From an uncultured Bacteroides sp. (lineage in GTDB: Bacteria > Bacteroidota > Bacteroidia > Bacteroidales > Bacteroidaceae), in assembly GCA_902388495.1 (NCBI GenBank), contig CABMPP010000008.1:1-64000 (forward strand): a DNA stretch of 64,000 nucleotides, read 5' to 3'. This document shows, one piece after another, positions 7,360 through 15,668 of the stretch. The stretch's first letter is position 1. Each line of letters opens with the position of its first letter. The translations under genes were made by a program, and so were the position numbers. The notes under the pieces are model-generated. The model made no database searches, was not told the origin of the DNA, and worked only from the letters and a program-made list of their open reading frames with translations.

Positions 7360-10204
7360 TGCTTGTATGTATATGAGAACTTGGATATTCTGTAGTGTGT
7401 CGGTAATACTGTTATTCTTCGGAATTGCAGTAGAGGCTGCTGTGTGTGCAGATACACCGGAGAAAAAAAGAGTGCTCATCATCAACTCTTATGGAGAACA
7501 GATTGCATGGAGCAGGAGTGTGACGGACAGTCTGGAAAGCAAAATACATAAAATGTATCCGGATTGGATGGTTTATTCCGGTAATTTGAAGACAGAGTCT
7601 GCTACCTATATCGGTGCAACGATTCTGACTTTGCGGTCTATATTATGGGGATATGCCGAGAGGACACTGACCCGTATTGATGCTACTAATCTGCAATCTT
7701 CTTCTATCTTTGTGCAGGATGATGTACCGAATGCCCTTATTTGGATAGGCGAAGAGGGCTTCTTGAATTATATATCACATATTGCTCAGTTGGGAAAGTG
7801 GAAGGAAGTCCCGATGGTTCTATGTGCCGTAAAGGATTCGGTTTCGAGTCGTGGATGGTTTCCGGGTGAGAAATTCCGTTTTGATTCAAAGTATGGCATT
7901 CGTGACTATTCTGTTGTGACAAAGTTGTTGCGTATGAATCCTCTTGATGTGGAGAAAGCGAGAAAAGATAAAAATATCCACATCACTAAATCGGAAGAGG
8001 CAGAGACGTACCGCTTGGACTATTATCTGAATTATAGCGGCAATGTCATAAAGCAACCGATACGGGAGAATCTGGAGTTGATTCATCGGCTGCTGCCCGA
8101 CTTGCAAGAGCTTATATGGGTGGATGATGATTCTTATCGGACCACGGAAACCCGTCTGGAGGTAGAAAAAGTATTGAAGGAAGTATTGCCGGATGTGAAG
8201 TACTCCAAGATGATACATAATCGTATGAATACCGACTCCATTTATGACGTGATGCTGGAACCTGCCGAGCATCGCGCTTTTCTGTCATATAGCTGGAATA
8301 TAGATGCAATGCATAGCAAACGCTCCGATAGAGAAATAGATTCATTGTTCACTAATGTCTCTACCGTGCCTTTGTTTACTTTGACAGAACGTAACTTTAA
8401 TAAGGACAATTACTGGGTGGGCGGCATCTTCCTGGATGGTTCGCAGATGGTGAATTGCACCTTGGCAATGCTGGTACGTGCCGTACGGGGAGACAGTATC
8501 ATGGCTCTTCCTTTTGATACAGTATCAGAATCCAGAGTTGTCCTGAACCGTACAGCTTTGGAACGCTATGGACTGGAGCAGGCAGCCGATAAACTCAAAG
8601 GAGTATCGTATGTTCATATTCCGCCTACCTTCTTTCACAAGTACGAACGGCAGTTATTGGTGGGCACACTTGTCTTGATGCTGGTTGTAGGCTATCTGCT
8701 TATCGGCTGGCGCCGTCATAAGTATAACAAGCAGATACAGGCAGACTATGCGCGCTATAAGCGTTTGTACGATAAGTTGCAGGTGATTTATAAAAACAGT
8801 TCGATAGATTTTGCTTTATACAGTGGAGACGGGAAGCGCTTGCTCCGCATAGTCAATGGAGAATCGACGGCTGAGAGTGGGGAGTACGATCTTTTCTGTG
8901 AGAACATATTTGAGAGCCCTCACCTCACTGATGACTTGAAAGAACAAATACGTCTTGACCGGATTATTAATTGTGAGATATCTCTTGACCACAATGGCAG
9001 ACAGTCCCGGACCAGTTTTGCCGAGCATGCTGTTTACCAGTTGATAGTCAAACCCCTGTATGAAGTCAATTACCGGAACTCCAGCTTTATGGCTATCGCC
9101 ATCAACCTTACACCGACCCTCAAGGAACGGCGGGAGAAAGAACGGTTTGAGGAATTGTTCCGTTTTGCTTCGGACTCTTCGCAGGTTGGTGTGGTGTTTT
9201 ATGATGTAGATACTGCTGTGGGGAAAGCTACGAATTCCTGGTGCAGGAATATGAACGAGGAGTTCGTATCGGGTGTATTTCCTGTTTACGGGCAGGTGGT
9301 GGAGGAAGACCGCGACTTTCTGTTGAAGTTCCAGCAAGCAATACGTGCCGGAGATGTGCAGGATGCCTTTTGCAGGGAGATACAAGTGAACGGTAAAGAT
9401 GACCGGAAGCACTGGATACGGCAACATATGTACTTTATCCAGTCCTCCAATCGCCTGGTGGAGTTGAGCCTGAACATCGACGAGCAGAAGAGCAATGAGA
9501 AGAGACTGGAAAAAGCCAAGCAGAAAGCTGAAGAGGCGAATGAAGAAACCCGTTGCTTCTTGAACAGCATCAGCCATGAGGTGCGTACTCCACTGAATGC
9601 CATTGTCGGCTTCTCTACAATTCTTGCCAACTCTAATGAGACGGGAGAGGAGTATATCCCTATTATTTTGCGTAACACCCGTCTCTTGAATGCGTTGATA
9701 AAAAATATACTTGACTTGTCGGCATTGGACGCAGGTAAAATAACGTTCTGCTATAAACAATTTAATATTGAGAAGGTCTTTATAGATATGGGGTCTTATA
9801 TCCGTAATAACCTGGATGAACATTCATTGAAGGTGGTGTATGAGATGCCCGAATGTGAAGAAGAGAGATTCATAACCACCGACGAAGAGTATCTGAGGAA
9901 ATTGTTGTTGAATCTGCTTTCCAATGCAGTGAAGTTCACGAATGAAGGTTCTGTTACTTTTGGCTGCCGCAGACGCGAATATGGACTCTACTTCTATGTG
10001 AGCGATACCGGATGTGGCATTGCCCCGGAGGACCAGAAGAGTATCTTCAACCGTTTTGTGAAGCTCGATGCCTATGTCCAAGGAACCGGTTTGGGACTGG
10101 CGCTGTGCAAAAGCATTGTAAAGCACCTGGGCGGTAAAATCGGTGTGACTTCTGAAAAAGGAAAGGGCAGCACATTCTGGTTTGTACTGCCCAATGTCCA
10201 ATGA
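7352..10204 (+). CDS. Sensor histidine kinase with periplasmic substrate-binding-like domain
   Basis: 950 residues. Signal peptide (about 1-32), a periplasmic domain of about 390 residues opening with RVLIINSYGEQ like that of the preceding protein, a membrane segment near 433-453, PAS-like linker regions, HisKA with phospho-acceptor His742 in SISHEVRTPLNAI, and an HATPase_c domain with NLLSNAVKF, DTGCGIAPED and GTGLGLALCKS. All catalytic boxes are intact. It has no receiver domain, and no response regulator lies next to it, so its partner is elsewhere or unknown. The overlapping upstream gene implies translational coupling. Confidence 0.88.
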   Translation: MNNACMYMRTWIFCSVSVILLFFGIAVEAAVCADTPEKKRVLIINSYGEQIAWSRSVTDSLESKIHKMYPDWMVYSGNLKTESATYIGATILTLRSILWGYAERTLTRIDATNLQSSSIFVQDDVPNALIWIGEEGFLNYISHIAQLGKWKEVPMVLCAVKDSVSSRGWFPGEKFRFDSKYGIRDYSVVTKLLRMNPLDVEKARKDKNIHITKSEEAETYRLDYYLNYSGNVIKQPIRENLELIHRLLPDLQELIWVDDDSYRTTETRLEVEKVLKEVLPDVKYSKMIHNRMNTDSIYDVMLEPAEHRAFLSYSWNIDAMHSKRSDREIDSLFTNVSTVPLFTLTERNFNKDNYWVGGIFLDGSQMVNCTLAMLVRAVRGDSIMALPFDTVSESRVVLNRTALERYGLEQAADKLKGVSYVHIPPTFFHKYERQLLVGTLVLMLVVGYLLIGWRRHKYNKQIQADYARYKRLYDKLQVIYKNSSIDFALYSGDGKRLLRIVNGESTAESGEYDLFCENIFESPHLTDDLKEQIRLDRIINCEISLDHNGRQSRTSFAEHAVYQLIVKPLYEVNYRNSSFMAIAINLTPTLKERREKERFEELFRFASDSSQVGVVFYDVDTAVGKATNSWCRNMNEEFVSGVFPVYGQVVEEDRDFLLKFQQAIRAGDVQDAFCREIQVNGKDDRKHWIRQHMYFIQSSNRLVELSLNIDEQKSNEKRLEKAKQKAEEANEETRCFLNSISHEVRTPLNAIVGFSTILANSNETGEEYIPIILRNTRLLNALIKNILDLSALDAGKITFCYKQFNIEKVFIDMGSYIRNNLDEHSLKVVYEMPECEEERFITTDEEYLRKLLLNLLSNAVKFTNEGSVTFGCRRREYGLYFYVSDTGCGIAPEDQKSIFNRFVKLDAYVQGTGLGLALCKSIVKHLGGKIGVTSEKGKGSTFWFVLPNVQ

Positions 10205-10237
10205 TGAAGTGATTGGAGCCTTGCGGTCTGTCGCTTC

Positions 10238-11011
10238 TTATTTAATCTTTTCCCTGATCTTCGTCAGGTACTTTTTCATTCCTTCTGCATCTTTGTTATT
10301 GATGATTTCCAGCAGGTTCTTCAGCTCCAGGCGGATATTCTCCACTTGCGACGGAGTGCGTGGATTGAACAGAATCTCCTGCAGCAGGTAATCGTCTTCG
10401 TTGAGCAACCCTTTGGCAATGGCCATGTGCTTCTTGAAGGTAGTTCCCGGTGCCTCCTGGTGCTTCATCACCGCCGAGAATACGAAGGTGGATACGAACG
10501 GGATGGACAGGGAGTATGCCACCGTCTCGTCATGCTCGTCGAATGTATATTCAAAGATGTTCAGCTTCATGGTCTGGTAGAGGTCTTTGAAGAAGATTTT
10601 CCCCAGATGATCGCCCTCGCTGATGATGATGGCGTTCTCGCTGCTCAGATTGCTGAGGCTGGCAAATGTGGGGCCGAACATGGGGTGTGTGGACACATAG
10701 CGGAAGCCGCTTTCTTCGTAGAACTTCTTCAGTCCGGTCTTTACGGAAGCAATGTCGCTGATGATGCAGTCTTTGGGCAGCACGGGCAGCACCTTGTGGA
10801 AGGCATCCAGCGTGTACTTCACCGTAGCGGCATTGATGACCAGTTCCGGTTCAAAGTCCTTGATTTCTTCCAGCGTAGTGTAGCGGTAGGTGTTGTAGAC
10901 AAAGCGCAGTTGGTGCGGGTTGACGTCGAACACGGCCGTCTCGTGCTGAAAACTCAGGATGTCTGTAAAGAAGGAGCCCATCTTGCCGGCTCCGAGTATT
11001 AATATTCTCAT
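10238..11011 (-). CDS. tyrA: Prephenate dehydrogenase
   Basis: Oxidatively decarboxylates prephenate to 4-hydroxyphenylpyruvate with NAD(P)+, the committed step to tyrosine. The N-terminus shows the Rossmann glycine motif (LILGAGKMGSFF), and HPMFGPTF lies in the substrate-binding region. At 257 residues it is a compact form without an ACT domain, so tyrosine feedback on the enzyme itself is less likely. Last gene of the four-gene operon, 6 bp after the DAHP synthase-mutase gene, so it should be subject to the leader attenuator upstream of pheA. Confidence 0.92.
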   Translation of the reverse strand: MRILILGAGKMGSFFTDILSFQHETAVFDVNPHQLRFVYNTYRYTTLEEIKDFEPELVINAATVKYTLDAFHKVLPVLPKDCIISDIASVKTGLKKFYEESGFRYVSTHPMFGPTFASLSNLSSENAIIISEGDHLGKIFFKDLYQTMKLNIFEYTFDEHDETVAYSLSIPFVSTFVFSAVMKHQEAPGTTFKKHMAIAKGLLNEDDYLLQEILFNPRTPSQVENIRLELKNLLEIINNKDAEGMKKYLTKIREKIK

Positions 11012-11017
11012 AGGGGA

Positions 11018-12085
11018 TCACTTATTTATCACTTCCATTTGTTGCCTCACGCTCTCCTCGTGTATTGCCTCGAATACATGCTTGATGAATTCTGCGTCCA
11101 TGCCCAGGAGTGTACCTTGCGAGCCGCGCTTATCCAGGATTTCGTTGTAGCGTCCGGTTTGCAGGATGGTCATGTCGTGTTCCTTCTTGTAGGTACCGAT
11201 TTCACGGGCCACGCGCATGCGCTTGGCAAGTTCCTGCATCAGGTTGTTGTCGCATTCGTCAATCTGCTTGCGCAGTTCGCTCAGGTTCTCGGTGCTTTGC
11301 GTTTCCTTACGGATGACGAGCAGGTTGAGGATGTAGTCCAGCACATCCGGGGTTACTTGCTGGGCGGCATCGCTCCAGGCGCAATCCGGGTTGCAATGGC
11401 TTTCGATGATGAGGCCGTTGAAGCCGAGGTCCATGGCCTGCTGGCAGAGTGGAGCAACCAACTCGCGCTTCCCACCGATGTGGCTGGGGTCGCAGATGAT
11501 GGGCAGGTTGGGGATGCGGCGACGTAACTCAATGGGGATGTGCCATTGCGGCAGATTGCGGTAGAGCTTCTTGTCGTAGCTGCTGAAACCGCGGTGGATA
11601 ACGCCCAGACGCCTCAGTCCGGCATTGTTGATGCGTTCCAGGGCTCCGATCCACAGTTCGAGATCGGGATTAACCGGGTTCTTTACCAATACCGGGATGT
11701 CGACGCCTTTCAGGGCATCTGCTATTTCTTGCACGGCAAAAGGATTGGCAGTGGTACGGGCGCCTACCCACAGGATGTCGATGCCGGCTTTCAGGCATTC
11801 GTATACATGCTTGGCGGTGGCCACTTCGGTAGAGACATACATACCGGTTTCTTTCTTCACTTCCTTCAGCCAGGCAAGGCCTTCTACGCCGATACCTTCG
11901 AAGCCACCCGGTTTGGTGCGCGGTTTCCAGATACCTGCACGGAATATTTTGAGACCTTTGTCTGCCAATTGTTTGGCGGTGCTCATTACTTGTTCTTCAG
12001 TCTCGGCACTACACGGGCCGGCAATTACCAGGGGGCGTTTGTTTTCAACGCCGGGCAGGGTGAGGGGTTCTAATTCTAATTCCAT
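11018..12085 (-). CDS. aroF: Bifunctional DAHP synthase / chorismate mutase
   Basis: Condenses phosphoenolpyruvate and erythrose 4-phosphate to DAHP, the first shikimate step, and rearranges chorismate to prephenate. Residues 1-260 are a type I-beta DAHP synthase (LVIAGPCSAE, AGIWKPRTKPGGFEG, CDPSHIGGKRE). About residues 265-355 are an AroQ-type chorismate mutase (LRKQIDECDNNLMQELAKRM). Having the mutase here explains why pheA and tyrA are monofunctional. ATG 12085 was chosen because the family begins just before the LVIAGPCS strand; an in-frame extension to 12205 would run into the repeat array. The 276-bp gap to the upstream aminotransferase is unusually long for an operon and is filled by that array. 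Confidence 0.92.
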   Translation of the reverse strand: MELELEPLTLPGVENKRPLVIAGPCSAETEEQVMSTAKQLADKGLKIFRAGIWKPRTKPGGFEGIGVEGLAWLKEVKKETGMYVSTEVATAKHVYECLKAGIDILWVGARTTANPFAVQEIADALKGVDIPVLVKNPVNPDLELWIGALERINNAGLRRLGVIHRGFSSYDKKLYRNLPQWHIPIELRRRIPNLPIICDPSHIGGKRELVAPLCQQAMDLGFNGLIIESHCNPDCAWSDAAQQVTPDVLDYILNLLVIRKETQSTENLSELRKQIDECDNNLMQELAKRMRVAREIGTYKKEHDMTILQTGRYNEILDKRGSQGTLLGMDAEFIKHVFEAIHEESVRQQMEVINK

Positions 12086-12148
12086 AATCGTTGTTCTATA
12101 GTTTAATAATTCGTTTTGCTTTTTGGGGGAGGATTCTACCGATTTCGG

Positions 12149-12352
12149 GCTAAAAATATTCACATTCATTAGCGCTGAAGCTCCCGCGGAGCTAAAAATA
12201 TTCACATCTGTTAGTAATAGAGCTCCCGTGGGGGTGTCCGGGTACCCGGAAGGTTCCGCCGGAGCTCAATTGGTGCCTTCAGGGCTTCGGAAGGGTCCGC
12301 CGGAGCTCCCGTGGGGATATCCGAGTACCCGGAAGGTTCTGCCGGAGCTCCC
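12149..12352. repeat. Degenerate 42-bp tandem repeat array inside the aromatic operon
   Basis: AGCTC recurs at 12179, 12221, 12263, 12304 and 12346, a period of 42/42/41/42 bp. The first two units also share GCTAAAAATATTCACAT (12149, 12191). The segments 12221-12267 and 12304-12350 match at 43 of 47 positions. The array is GC-rich and self-complementary (GGAGCTCC), so the transcript between the aminotransferase and DAHP synthase genes should fold strongly. Confidence 0.85.
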
Positions 12353-12361
12353 GTTGGGGTG

Positions 12362-13546
12362 TCATTGGGCAATCTCCTTGATGCGCTTCAGTGCTTCGGC
12401 CAACTTTTCGTCTTTACAGCAAAGCGAAATGCGGATGTATCGCTTTCCGTTGCTTCCGAAGATGAATCCCGGAGTGATGAAGACTCTTGCCTCATGCAGT
12501 ACGCGTTCGGTCAGTTCTTCCACATCGGTGCAGCTGTCGGGAATCTTGCCCCAAAGGAACATACCTACCTGATTTTCATCGTAAGTGCAGCCCAGGGTGT
12601 GCATGATTTCGCCTGCCAGTTGTCGACGGTTGCGGTAGTTGCGGTTGTTGCCGTCGTACCAGTCTTGTTCGGCTTCCAGTGCAGTGGCGGCGGCCAGTTG
12701 CATGGCGCGGAACATGCCGCTGTCGATGTTGCTCTTCACTTTCAGTATCCACTGCACGAAGTCTGCGTTCGAGGCAAGCATACCGATACGCCAACCCGGC
12801 ATATTGTGGCTCTTGCTCATGGAGTTGAACTCGATGCAGCAATCCTTGGCACCCGGCACGCTGAGAATGCTGATGGGGTGTTCGTTCAGAATAAAGCTGT
12901 ACGGATTGTCGTTGACGATGACAATATCCTTGCGGCGGGCAAAGTCTACGAGTTTCTGATACAGTTCCGGCGTTGCATTGGCTCCTGTCGGCATATTGGG
13001 ATAGTTGGTCCACATCAGCTTGACGCGGCTCATGTCCATCTGCTCCAGTTCGTCGAAGTCGGGCATCCAGCCATTCTCTTCTTTCAGGTTGTAGTTCACC
13101 ACTTCGGCGCCCAGTATCTTGCTCAGTGAGGTGTAAGTAGGGTAGCCTGGATTTGGTACCAATACCTGCTCGCCCGGGTTGACGAAGGCCAGCGTGACGT
13201 GCAGAATGCCTTCTTTAGAACCGATCAGCGGTTGTATCTCCGTATTGGGATTCAGCTCAACGTCGTACCATTTCTTGTACCATGTGGCAAAGCTACGGCG
13301 CAGCTCGGGGATGCCCACATACGGCATATAGCCGTGTCCGTCGGGGTTCTGCGCTTCCCGGCACAGTGTTTCAATCGTCTGTTCAGAGGGTGGCATGTCG
13401 GGGCTACCGATGCCCAAACTGATTACATCTTTACCTTCGGCATTCATTTGTGCCACTTCCTTCAGTTTCTTCGAGAAGTAGTATTCGCTTACGCTTGCCA
13501 GGCGGTCGGCAGGTCTTATTTTAGATGTTTGATTTTCCATCTTCAT
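12362..13546 (-). CDS. PLP-dependent class I/II aminotransferase
   Basis: Fold-type I aminotransferase; in this operon it most likely transaminates phenylpyruvate and 4-hydroxyphenylpyruvate, or prephenate, with glutamate or aspartate. PLP Lys245 lies in NSMSKSHNMPGWR, with NYPNMPTGA and DNPYSF before it. Length 394 is normal. The start (ATG 13546, or 13540) overlaps the end of pheA by about 20-26 bp, indicating translational coupling. Similarity alone does not separate an aromatic aminotransferase from LL-diaminopimelate-type or alanine-type relatives; the aromatic assignment rests on context. Confidence 0.85.
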   Translation of the reverse strand: MKMENQTSKIRPADRLASVSEYYFSKKLKEVAQMNAEGKDVISLGIGSPDMPPSEQTIETLCREAQNPDGHGYMPYVGIPELRRSFATWYKKWYDVELNPNTEIQPLIGSKEGILHVTLAFVNPGEQVLVPNPGYPTYTSLSKILGAEVVNYNLKEENGWMPDFDELEQMDMSRVKLMWTNYPNMPTGANATPELYQKLVDFARRKDIVIVNDNPYSFILNEHPISILSVPGAKDCCIEFNSMSKSHNMPGWRIGMLASNADFVQWILKVKSNIDSGMFRAMQLAAATALEAEQDWYDGNNRNYRNRRQLAGEIMHTLGCTYDENQVGMFLWGKIPDSCTDVEELTERVLHEARVFITPGFIFGSNGKRYIRISLCCKDEKLAEALKRIKEIAQ

Positions 13547-14369
13547 ATTCTCCTAATATTTTAAGTTCTTTAGTCAAAGGGCTGATTGCTGCAATGGACT
13601 GCTTGTATCTCAATACATTGTCGAAAGCAACGTCTACGTAAAATTGGTATTCCCATTCCCGGCCGATGATGGGCAGGGATTGTATCTTTGTCAGGTTGAT
13701 GTTGTAGAAAGACAGGATGGACAATACTTGCGACAAGCTCCCTTCCGTATGCGGCAGTGTGAATACCATGCTTGCCTTGTTAACGTCCTTGTTGCGGTGA
13801 CGGTTCAACTCATCTACCTGCCAAGGGTCGGCCACTACCAGAAAACGGGTGAAGTTATGCTTGTTCGTCTCAATGCCTTCCTGCAGAACCTTCATTCCAT
13901 AGCGCTCGGCAGCGGCTTTGGAGCAGATGGCGGCGTGCCCTTTCAGGTTCTCGGTCTTGATGATTTCGGCGCTCAGGGCAGTATCTTCGCCCTCCACTAC
14001 TTTGATTTTGGGATGCTGGCTGAGGAACTCGCGGCATTGCATCAGGGCGATGGGGTGGGAGTTGACTTCGGTGATGTCGTCCCAATCCTCGTCGGGCAGG
14101 CATACAAAGCTGTGGGAGATGCGTAACTTGTATTCTCCTACGATTTGTGTTCCGCTCTGTCGCAGCAACTCGTTGTTGTGCAGCAAGCTGCCTGCAATGG
14201 TGTTCTCTATCGCCAGCATACCGATGGTCTGGCTGTCTTTCTTGACGGCAGCAAATACGTCTTCAAAGCTGCCGCAACAGATTAACTCTATTTCTTCTCC
14301 TTCGAAGTACTTGTGTGCGGCAATGTCATGATACGAGCCTAATGTTCCTTGGATAGCTACCTTTTTCAT
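13521..14369 (-). CDS. pheA: Prephenate dehydratase
   Basis: Converts prephenate to phenylpyruvate for phenylalanine synthesis. Residues 1-180 are the dehydratase domain (VAIQGTLGSYHDIAA, GMLAIENTIAG). A C-terminal ACT domain (about 195-275, HTEGSLSQVLSILSFYNINLTKIQSLPI) is the usual site of phenylalanine feedback. No chorismate mutase is fused. ATG 14369 was chosen as the family start; an in-frame upstream ATG at 14414 lies inside the terminator hairpin. First structural gene of the operon; the stop-or-go signal of the leader ends 26 bp before it. Confidence 0.93.
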   Translation of the reverse strand: MKKVAIQGTLGSYHDIAAHKYFEGEEIELICCGSFEDVFAAVKKDSQTIGMLAIENTIAGSLLHNNELLRQSGTQIVGEYKLRISHSFVCLPDEDWDDITEVNSHPIALMQCREFLSQHPKIKVVEGEDTALSAEIIKTENLKGHAAICSKAAAERYGMKVLQEGIETNKHNFTRFLVVADPWQVDELNRHRNKDVNKASMVFTLPHTEGSLSQVLSILSFYNINLTKIQSLPIIGREWEYQFYVDVAFDNVLRYKQSIAAISPLTKELKILGEYEDGKSNI

Positions 14370-14395
14370 TCTGTTTATTATCTTGGTTATATTAC

Positions 14396-14430
14396 AAAAA
14401 AATCCCGCGTCCATACGATGGAGCGGGATT
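14396..14430 (-). terminator. Attenuator terminator upstream of pheA
   Basis: Read on the minus strand, AATCCCGC and TCCAT pair with ATGGA and GCGGGATT (about 13 bp with one bulged C), followed by seven T. It lies between the leader peptide and pheA, so it must be conditional. Its 5' arm TCCCGCTC (14421-14428) is also fully complementary to GAGCGGGA in the leader reading frame (14497-14504), which gives an antiterminator alternative. Confidence 0.85.
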
Positions 14431-14477
14431 CAGTATATTACTTACTTAGTTCTCTATTCAGTTCTTAAGCATCACTG

Positions 14478-14564
14478 TCACTTGACACATACAAACTCCC
14501 GCTCTACTTTCTGGCTAAAGTAAAAGTAAAAAAAGAAGTAATATGCGTAAGTAAATGACTTCAT
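14478..14564 (-). CDS. Phe/Tyr-rich leader peptide of the pheA operon
   Basis: A 28-codon reading frame, ATG AAG TCA at 14564 to TGA at 14478. It contains YAYYFFFYFYF at residues 6-16: seven Phe and five Tyr in total, ten of them within eleven consecutive codons. It starts about 24 nt after the expected transcription start and precedes a terminator before pheA. This is the classic design of attenuation leaders such as the enterobacterial pheA leader: shortage of charged tRNA-Phe or tRNA-Tyr stalls the ribosome and changes RNA folding. Mixed Phe and Tyr codons suit an operon serving both pathways. The peptide itself probably has no function. Confidence 0.85.
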   Translation of the reverse strand: MKSFTYAYYFFFYFYFSQKVEREFVCVK

Positions 14565-14594
14565 ACTTGTATTCTCTGTTTATGAATTACGCGA

Positions 14595-14624
14595 CAAAAG
14601 TAATGCTTTTCTTTTATATACAAA
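14595..14624 (-). promoter_or_regulatory. Promoter of the aromatic amino acid operon
   Basis: Minus strand TTTG (14621-14624), 18 bp, TACTTTTG (14595-14602). The start would be near 14588, giving a leader of about 220 nt that holds the peptide and attenuator. Confidence 0.75.
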
Positions 14625-14667
14625 CAAAAAACAATATTTTTTTTGAGGATAGTAACAAATTTACTTA

Positions 14668-15627
14668 TTAGAGTCCTAATATGTTGCCTGTACTGCCTCC
14701 GGGCTGGTTGCCATATTGCCCGTCGATGCCCTGAACTTCTTTCGGATTCAGTTCAAGCCCTTTCTTCATATCTTCTACGGATCCTTCCTTGTCACCGTTC
14801 AGCAACTTGGCGCGGCCGCGTTCGTGGTAGGCTTCGGCAAAGTTGGGATTCAGCTCGATGGCTTCGTCAAAGAGGGCGATGGCTTCGGTCAACTTCTTCT
14901 GGACGATGTAGAGCTGCCCCAGGTAAAGGAAGGCTTGCTCGTTGAAGGGGTTCAGGTCCGTTACGTTGCGATAGTCGGCTTCGGCCTCTTCTTGGGCGCC
15001 GGTGGCTTCTTTTATCTTTCCGCGCAGCAAGATGGCACTTTCGTCTTCCGGGTCGTGTGCCAGGATGGCGTCGATGTCTTCCATGGCTTCCGGGTATTGC
15101 TGCATCTTGGTCAGGGCTTCGGCACGCAGCAGGCGGGCTTCGGTGAAGTAATCATCCAGCACGATGGCCTTGGTGAGGTGGGCGATGCACATGATGCCGT
15201 CGCCTTGGCCGTTGTCGGCTTTGCCCAGCAGGTAGTGCGCCATGGCGTTGCCTTCTTCTATTTCGATGGCTTTCTTGGCAGCCTCTGCCATGGCCGGATA
15301 ATCTTCCTGCATGTAGCAGACGTTGGCAAGGGTGAGGTAGGTGGCGGTATGTTCCGAATCTATCCGGGTCATGCGCTCCAATAGCTTACGGGCATCATCC
15401 AGTTCGCCAGTCTGGATGTAGACTTGTGACAGATAGCTCATCGTTTCGAAGTCTTCCTGGATGGCAAGGGCCTCCGTGAAGCATTTGATGGCATAGTCTG
15501 CACGTCCCATGCGTTGTGCGCGCATGCCGTCGTACTTGAATATTTCAAAATTCTTCTGGTCGTTTTTTTGTTTCTCGTCTGCCGGAGTCTCTGACTTGCC
15601 GGAGAAAAAAGATTTAAAGAATCCCAT
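14668..15627 (-). CDS. Cytoplasmic TPR repeat protein
   Basis: 319 residues, no signal peptide. After a charged N-terminus (SGKSETPADEKQKNDQKNFE), tandem tetratricopeptide repeats cover nearly the whole chain, with canonical units such as FNEQAFLYLGQLYIVQKKL and NPNFAEAYHERGRAKLLNGD. TPRs form a superhelix that binds partner proteins; the partner is unknown. The gene has its own -7 box upstream and follows recJ and recQ on the same strand. No catalytic domain is present. Confidence 0.8.
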   Translation of the reverse strand: MGFFKSFFSGKSETPADEKQKNDQKNFEIFKYDGMRAQRMGRADYAIKCFTEALAIQEDFETMSYLSQVYIQTGELDDARKLLERMTRIDSEHTATYLTLANVCYMQEDYPAMAEAAKKAIEIEEGNAMAHYLLGKADNGQGDGIMCIAHLTKAIVLDDYFTEARLLRAEALTKMQQYPEAMEDIDAILAHDPEDESAILLRGKIKEATGAQEEAEADYRNVTDLNPFNEQAFLYLGQLYIVQKKLTEAIALFDEAIELNPNFAEAYHERGRAKLLNGDKEGSVEDMKKGLELNPKEVQGIDGQYGNQPGGSTGNILGL

Positions 15628-15655
15628 GATATATATGATTTATAATGTTTGGCGG

Positions 15656-15663
15656 CAAAAGTA
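15656..15663 (-). promoter_or_regulatory. -7 box TACTTTTG before the TPR gene
   Basis: Matches TAnnTTTG on the minus strand, 28 bp before the ATG. No TTTG is found at the expected -33 distance. Confidence 0.4.
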
Positions 15664-15668
15664 GTAAA

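Noticed and set aside
12085..12205. Upstream extension of the DAHP synthase start to 12205
   Set aside because: The extra 40 residues come from the 42-bp repeat array and do not resemble the family; ATG 12085 is the conserved start.
14396..14602. T-box riboswitch upstream of pheA
   Set aside because: I see no T-box consensus (TGGNACCGCG-like) in the leader, whereas an aromatic-rich reading frame is obvious.
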